Positions 14,608-18,275 of a stretch of DNA of 18,275 nt are shown piece after piece. Numbering within the stretch: position 1 is the stretch's first letter; each line of letters begins with the position of its first letter. The position numbers were made by a program, and so were the translations under genes. The notes under the pieces are model-generated. The model was not told where the DNA came from and ran no database searches. It saw only the letters and a program-made list of their open reading frames with translations. This DNA comes from an uncultured Clostridia bacterium (lineage in GTDB: Bacteria > Bacillota > Clostridia > Christensenellales > Aristaeellaceae): positions 1 through 18,275 of the forward strand of contig CAKTYE010000053.1 of NCBI GenBank assembly GCA_934631985.1, given 5' to 3'.

Positions 14608-15180
14608 ATGGCAAAGCTCTACTTCCGCTATGGGGCCATGGGCTCCAGCAAAACGGCGAACGCAATCATGGTGCAGTATAACTATCAGGAACGAAACCAG
14701 CGGGTGCTGATGGTCAAGCCAGCCCTGGAAAACCGCGACGGCGAGCGGACGCTGAAATCCCGCTGCGGTCTGTCCGCCGAGTGCGTGTTTATGGAGGAGC
14801 TGACCGACGCGCTGGTGAAGCAGCACGATTGCGTGATCGTAGACGAGGCGCAGTTTCTGACCAAGGCGCAGGTGGAATACCTTGTGCATGTTGTGGATGA
14901 GCTGAACGTCCCGGTCATTGCCTACGGCCTGCGTGCAGACTTCCGGGGCGAGTTTTTCGAGGGCAGCCAATGGCTGATGTGCTGGGCCGACACCATCGAG
15001 GAGGTCAAGACCATCTGCTGGTGCGGCAAAAAGGCCACCTGCAATGCCCGCGTTCACAACGGCAAGGTTGTGAAGGAGGGCGAGCAGGTGCTGCTGGGCG
15101 GCAACAACCAGTATGTAAGCCTGTGCCGCAAGCACTGGACCAGCGGCGAGCTGGGCGATTTCAAGGATTTGAATCTCTGA
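14608..15180 (+). CDS. tdk: Thymidine kinase (class II)
   Basis: A 190-aa cytoplasmic enzyme that phosphorylates thymidine with ATP in the pyrimidine salvage pathway. The P-loop is GAMGSSKT (residues 9-16). The DEAQF motif at 79-83 supplies the catalytic glutamate (E80). IAYGLRADFRGEFFEGSQWLM matches the Mg/lasso-side strand of the family. A zinc-binding part follows, with CWCGKKATC and a C-terminal CRKH. GGNNQYVSLCRKHW is the usual thymidine-binding lasso region. Length matches the bacterial TK1-like family. AGGGAGGAT precedes ATG 14608. The P-loop has Ser where most relatives have Gly before the Lys (SSKT rather than SGKT/S), a mild variant. It has its own promoter and terminator. Confidence 0.95.
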   Translation: MAKLYFRYGAMGSSKTANAIMVQYNYQERNQRVLMVKPALENRDGERTLKSRCGLSAECVFMEELTDALVKQHDCVIVDEAQFLTKAQVEYLVHVVDELNVPVIAYGLRADFRGEFFEGSQWLMCWADTIEEVKTICWCGKKATCNARVHNGKVVKEGEQVLLGGNNQYVSLCRKHWTSGELGDFKDLNL

Positions 15181-15197
15181 CTGCATGACGCATTTTC

Positions 15198-15236
15198 CCG
15201 CCGGGGCGCTTGCTCCCCGGCGGACTTTCTTTGTTT
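15198..15236 (+). terminator. Rho-independent terminator of tdk
   Basis: A 9-bp GC-rich stem pairs 15198-15206 (CCGCCGGGG) with 15215-15223, followed by ACTTTCTTTGTTT. It begins 18 nt after the tdk stop codon. Confidence 0.8.
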
Positions 15237-15339
15237 GCGCATTTACGCAAAATTTACACACCAGCGCCGCCCTTCACGCGCACGTTCAGCAGGAATTGTC
15301 CTCCCCGTGACGAACATTGTTACAACCCCTTTCCCAATC

Positions 15340-15358
15340 GCGCGTCTTTGAAACGCGC
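15340..15358 (+). promoter_or_regulatory. Hairpin in the ppk leader
   Basis: GCGCGT at 15340-15345 pairs with ACGCGC at 15353-15358 around a CTTTGAA loop. It ends a few nucleotides before the TGGAGG ribosome binding site of ppk. It may insulate or modulate translation; no ligand class is recognised. No strong ppk promoter is visible in 15237-15339. Confidence 0.35.
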
Positions 15359-15378
15359 CTACGCTGGAGGATGCAGGC

Positions 15379-17442
15379 ATGGCAGCGACCGTCTATCGAA
15401 ACAGAGAGCTTTCCTGGTTACAATTCAACGAGCGGGTACTGGCGGAGGCGGAGCGCGAGGATGTTCCGCTGTGCGAGCGTCTGAGCTTCGTGTCCATTTT
15501 TCAAAGCAATCTGGACGAATTTTTTATGGTGCGCGTCGGGTCGCTTATCGACCAGCGCAGCCTGGATGAAAGCTATCGCGAGAACAAGACCCACATGACC
15601 GCCCAAGAACAGCTGGACGCGATCCTGCCCCGTGTGCAAGAGCTGAACCGCCGCAAGGATGAAATTTATCAACACCTGATGACCCGCCTGGAGGAGGCTG
15701 GGGTGCGGCTGGTGAACTTCCGCCGCATCAGCGCCCAGGAAAGCGCTCATCTGGAAAAATACTTTGATTCCGAGATTGCGCCGCTGCTATCCCCAGTCAT
15801 TGTGGACAAGCGTCAGCCTTTCCCCTTCATTAAAAGCAGGGAAATCTTCGCCGCGGCGGTGCTGGAAAAGAAAAGCGGCAAGACCCGCCTGGGGCTGATC
15901 CCCTGCGGCACGGGCGTTTTCCCACGGCTGATCCAGGTCTCAGACGGGGTGCGCAAGGCCTATATGCTCTCCGAGGAGCTGATCCTGCACTTCATCCCCA
16001 AGGTGTTCAAGGGCTATGCTGTGCGGGAAAAGTCCCTGCTGCGCGCCACCCGCAACGCGGACATCGACGCGGACGCGCTCTATGATGAAGACCTGGATTA
16101 CCGGGAATTTATGGCCGACCTGATGAAGCGGCGCAAGCGGCTGGCTCCCCTTCGGCTGGAAATGTCCCGGAAACTGGGCGACGACATGGTGACGGCCCTG
16201 TGCAAGCATCTGGACGTGAGCAAGCGTTCCGTGTTCCGCTACAACTGCCCGCTTGATCTGAGCTTCCTGTTCCAATTGCAGGACGTGCTGCGCCAGCGCA
16301 CAGAGCTGTTCTATCCCAAGCGCTTTCCGCAGCGCTCCGCGCAGTTTGCACAGAACCGCCCCGTGCTGGATCAGATTCGTGCGCAGGACAAGCTGCTGGC
16401 CTATCCCTTTGAAAGCATGAAGCCCTTCCTGACCATGCTGCGGGAGGCGGCCTCCGACGAGAAGGTGGTCTCCATCAAGATGACGCTCTACCGCGTGGCA
16501 AAGCAGAGCGAGGTGGTGGAGGCCCTGTGCGAGGCTGCGGAAAACGGCAAGGACGTGCTGGTGCTGGTGGAGCTGAAGGCCCGCTTCGATGAAGAAAACA
16601 ATATTGAATGGTCCCGTCGGCTGGAGCATGCGGGCTGCAACGTCATTTACGGCCTGAACGGCTACAAGGTGCATTCCAAGCTGTGCCTCATCACCCGCAA
16701 GGACGGGGAGCAGGTGGAGTATTTCACCCAGATCGGCACAGGCAACTACAATGAAAAGACCGCCCGGCTCTACACCGACCTGTCCATGATGACCCACCGC
16801 CCGGAGATCGGCCTGGAAGCCTCGGCGGTTTTCCAGGCGCTTGCCATGGGAGAAATGGTGCAGACGTCGCAGGAGCTGCTTGTTGCGCCCCACTGCCTGC
16901 AAAACCGTGTGCTGGACATGATGGACGAGGAAATTGCCCGGGCGCAGCAGGGGCTGGACGCATGGATCGGCATCAAGATCAACTCCCTGACGGACAAGCG
17001 TATTATTGACAAGCTGATCGCTGCTTCGCAGGCCGGGGTGCAGATCGACCTGATCGTGCGCGGCATATGCTGCCTGCTGCCCGGTGTGCCGGGCATGACG
17101 GAGAACATTCGCATCATCAGCATTGTGGGACGCTTTTTGGAGCATTCTCGCATTTACATGTTCGGCAAGGGCGAACGGCAAAAGCTGTACATTGCATCCG
17201 CCGACCTGATGACCCGCAATACCCTGCGCCGCGTGGAGGTCGGTGCGCCGGTGGTCGATCCCGCCCTGCGCAGGGAGCTAAACGACCTTTTTGACCTGAT
17301 GCTGCGGGACAACATTCAGGCACGGGAGCTGCACAGCGACGGCAGCTATGTCCGCCGCACCCCTGGCGAGAGCGAGACCGTTATCAACGCACAGGAGCTG
17401 CTTTACCAGCAGGCTTATGACCGCATTGCCGACAGCAAATGA
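15379..17442 (+). CDS. ppk: Polyphosphate kinase 1
   Basis: A 687-aa enzyme, about the same length as E. coli Ppk, that reversibly makes polyphosphate from ATP. The N domain opens with YRNRELSWLQFNERVL and FVSIFQSNLDEFFMVRVGSL, both near-invariant. The middle domain has PYEF-region equivalents (YPFESMKPFL) and SIKMTLYRVA. The two phospholipase D-like C domains hold GYKVHSKLCLI, with H432 as the likely phosphorylated histidine, and FLEHSRIYMF with H589. QKLYIASADLMTRNTLRRVEV and the Glu/Arg-rich tail are also typical. ATG 15379 is preceded by TGGAGG. It is monocistronic, with a strong terminator after it. Polyphosphate links to stress survival and phosphate storage; no pho box or ppx neighbour is visible. 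Confidence 0.97.
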   Translation: MAATVYRNRELSWLQFNERVLAEAEREDVPLCERLSFVSIFQSNLDEFFMVRVGSLIDQRSLDESYRENKTHMTAQEQLDAILPRVQELNRRKDEIYQHLMTRLEEAGVRLVNFRRISAQESAHLEKYFDSEIAPLLSPVIVDKRQPFPFIKSREIFAAAVLEKKSGKTRLGLIPCGTGVFPRLIQVSDGVRKAYMLSEELILHFIPKVFKGYAVREKSLLRATRNADIDADALYDEDLDYREFMADLMKRRKRLAPLRLEMSRKLGDDMVTALCKHLDVSKRSVFRYNCPLDLSFLFQLQDVLRQRTELFYPKRFPQRSAQFAQNRPVLDQIRAQDKLLAYPFESMKPFLTMLREAASDEKVVSIKMTLYRVAKQSEVVEALCEAAENGKDVLVLVELKARFDEENNIEWSRRLEHAGCNVIYGLNGYKVHSKLCLITRKDGEQVEYFTQIGTGNYNEKTARLYTDLSMMTHRPEIGLEASAVFQALAMGEMVQTSQELLVAPHCLQNRVLDMMDEEIARAQQGLDAWIGIKINSLTDKRIIDKLIAASQAGVQIDLIVRGICCLLPGVPGMTENIRIISIVGRFLEHSRIYMFGKGERQKLYIASADLMTRNTLRRVEVGAPVVDPALRRELNDLFDLMLRDNIQARELHSDGSYVRRTPGESETVINAQELLYQQAYDRIADSK

Positions 17443-17470
17443 CCTTTCCGGATAAACTGATAGTATACAG

Positions 17471-17510
17471 CAGGCCGCGCTCGCAGCGATTGCAAGCGCG
17501 GCCTGTTTTT
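17471..17510 (+). terminator. Rho-independent terminator of ppk
   Basis: An 11-bp perfect stem pairs 17471-17481 (CAGGCCGCGCT) with 17495-17505, followed directly by TTTTT at 17506-17510. It lies 28 nt after the ppk stop. The minus side has no T-run, so it may not stop the convergent acetyltransferase transcript. Confidence 0.9.
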
Positions 17511-17522
17511 CTATGCTTCCCG

Positions 17523-17993
17523 TTACTGTTCCATTCGATAATATTTGAAGGCTCCATCCTGTCCGACAAAGCGGAAGCCCACCTTTTCCAGCACATGCTG
17601 ACTGCGTGTGTTTTTCAGGATAGCATCCGCATGGATCACCTTCATGCCCAGTTCCTCAAAGGCATAGCGAACCGCCAGCCGTTCGGCCTGCGTTCCGTAG
17701 CCCTTGCCCTTTACTGCATCGTTTTGCATATGGATGCTCAGGGTGCATTCCGCTTTTTCCCAATCGATTTGCTTCAGCTGCAATTCCCCGATGGGCTTCT
17801 CCCCCAGCATGATGGCAAGCAGAACGCGGGACGGTTCGCTTTTAACGTCGAAATAGCTGTCCACCTTTTCTTTATAATAAACGTAGGGCGTGAACGCCGA
17901 CATATCCTGATAAATGGAAGCATCGTTCTGCCAGTGCTGATACAGCGCATGGCATAGCTTCCGCGTCATGGGTTGCAGCTGGAGGGCGGACAT
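17523..17993 (-). CDS. GNAT-family (RimJ/RimL-type) N-acetyltransferase
   Basis: A 156-aa protein with the acetyl-CoA binding motif A region DAVKGKGYGTQAERLAVRYAF (about residues 98-118), in which GKGYGT is the pyrophosphate loop. The following VIHADAILKNTRSQHVLEKVGFRFVG is the motif B block of the Acetyltransf_3 group. GEKPIGELQLKQIDWEKAECTLSIHM supplies the central strands. It would acetylate a protein N-terminus or small amine; the substrate cannot be told. The start is uncertain. I chose ATG 17993 because the frame upstream runs into the palindromic repeat at 18028-18139, but its ribosome binding site is weak (AAAGG, about 14 nt away). Transcription is leftward, towards ppk. No clear promoter is seen. 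Confidence 0.82.
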   Translation of the reverse strand: MSALQLQPMTRKLCHALYQHWQNDASIYQDMSAFTPYVYYKEKVDSYFDVKSEPSRVLLAIMLGEKPIGELQLKQIDWEKAECTLSIHMQNDAVKGKGYGTQAERLAVRYAFEELGMKVIHADAILKNTRSQHVLEKVGFRFVGQDGAFKYYRMEQ

Positions 17994-18027
17994 GCTGGGG
18001 TCACTGCCTTTCTTAGTCTGCTGGAAA

Positions 18028-18139
18028 AACCTCATCCGCCGCCTGCGGGCGGCACCTTCCCCAGAAGGGAAGGCAAGGATCGTTTTATCGCCTTCCCCCT
18101 TGGGGAAGGTGGCTGAGCGCAGCGAAGTCGGATGAGGTT
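18028..18139. repeat. 112-bp palindromic repeat element upstream of the acetyltransferase gene
   Basis: Terminal 11-bp perfect inverted repeats AACCTCATCCG (18028-18038) and CGGATGAGGTT (18129-18139) enclose nested stems made from GCCGCC..GGGCGGC and from ACCTTCCCC..GGGGAAGGT. I recall CCTCATCCG...CGGATGAGG elements being widely dispersed in gut Clostridia. They look like non-autonomous palindromic repeats. No coding potential is expected, although the acetyltransferase frame stays open across it. Confidence 0.65.
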
Positions 18140-18170
18140 CTCCTCCGCAGCCTATTGCGCTTTGTGTAAA

Positions 18171-18204
18171 CAAAAATCCCTCTCATTTTTGAGAGGGATT
18201 TTTG
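18171..18204. terminator. Terminator of the tRNA-Cys transcript (bidirectional stem)
   Basis: A 15-bp perfect stem pairs 18171-18185 (CAAAAATCCCTCTCA) with 18190-18204 around TTTT. On the minus strand the stem ends in ATTTTTGTTT, 7 nt after the tRNA 3' end, so it should end the leftward tRNA transcript. The AT-rich ends make it usable in either direction. Confidence 0.85.
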
Positions 18205-18210
18205 TTGGTG

Positions 18211-18275
18211 AGGCGCCATCCAGACTCGAACTGGAGAATAAAGGTTTTGCAGACCTTCGCCTTACCACTTGGCTA
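18211..18275 (-). tRNA. tRNA-Cys (GCA), 5' end cut by the window edge
   Basis: On the minus strand the sequence begins TAGCCAAGTGGTAAGGC (position 8, then the D-arm). The anticodon stem-loop is AAGGT-CTGCAAA-ACCTT, giving anticodon GCA. The T-arm is TCCAG-TTCGAGT-CTGGA, and the 3' acceptor strand is TGGCGCC with discriminator U, as usual for bacterial tRNA-Cys. The first seven nucleotides (expected GGCGCCA) lie beyond 18275. The 3' CCA is not directly encoded: CACCA follows the discriminator. Confidence 0.93.

Overview
The window looks like chromosomal DNA from a GC-rich, endospore-forming member of the Clostridia (Bacillota). The evidence is strong AAGGAGG-type ribosome binding sites, sigma-A promoters with 17-bp spacing, a YunB sporulation protein, a Firmicute-type class A penicillin-binding protein, a secreted protein with six peptidoglycan-binding repeats, and short palindromic repeat elements of the kind common in gut Clostridia. 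A genus cannot be named from the sequence alone. I see no phage structural genes, integrase, transposase, CRISPR array or rRNA.

Layout. 1-398: no convincing gene, but three back-to-back perfect hairpins and a 15-bp direct repeat. 399-2206 (+): a tight operon of a 46-aa protein, a PRC-barrel protein, a 45-aa membrane peptide and an AI-2E-family membrane protein. 2300-4501 (+): a secreted protein with six peptidoglycan-binding repeats and an unidentified C-terminal domain, driven by its own promoter and followed by a palindromic repeat/terminator. 9701-4694 (-): a three-gene operon of class A PBP, a 120-aa PD-(D/E)XK-like nuclease and a SNF2 ATPase, joined by TGATG and ATGA stop/start overlaps. 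9831-10496 (+): yunB, divergent from the PBP gene. 13581-10585 (-): a 998-aa membrane-anchored beta-propeller protein, convergent with yunB. 13582-13981: a divergent intergenic region holding a 165-bp nested inverted-repeat element. Then mntP (+), tdk (+) and ppk (+), each a separate unit. 17993-17523 (-): a GNAT acetyltransferase. The right edge carries a second palindromic repeat, a terminator hairpin and the 3' part of a tRNA-Cys (-).

How the genes fit together. Cell-envelope functions dominate the left and middle: wall-binding protein, transpeptidase/transglycosylase, YunB and the anchored propeller. The right side is housekeeping and stress physiology: manganese export, thymidine salvage and polyphosphate synthesis. 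The points most worth a second look are the nuclease/SNF2 pair coupled to a cell-wall synthase gene, the C-terminal domain of the PG-binding protein with an L,D-transpeptidase-like His/Cys pattern, and the structured element between the propeller gene and mntP.
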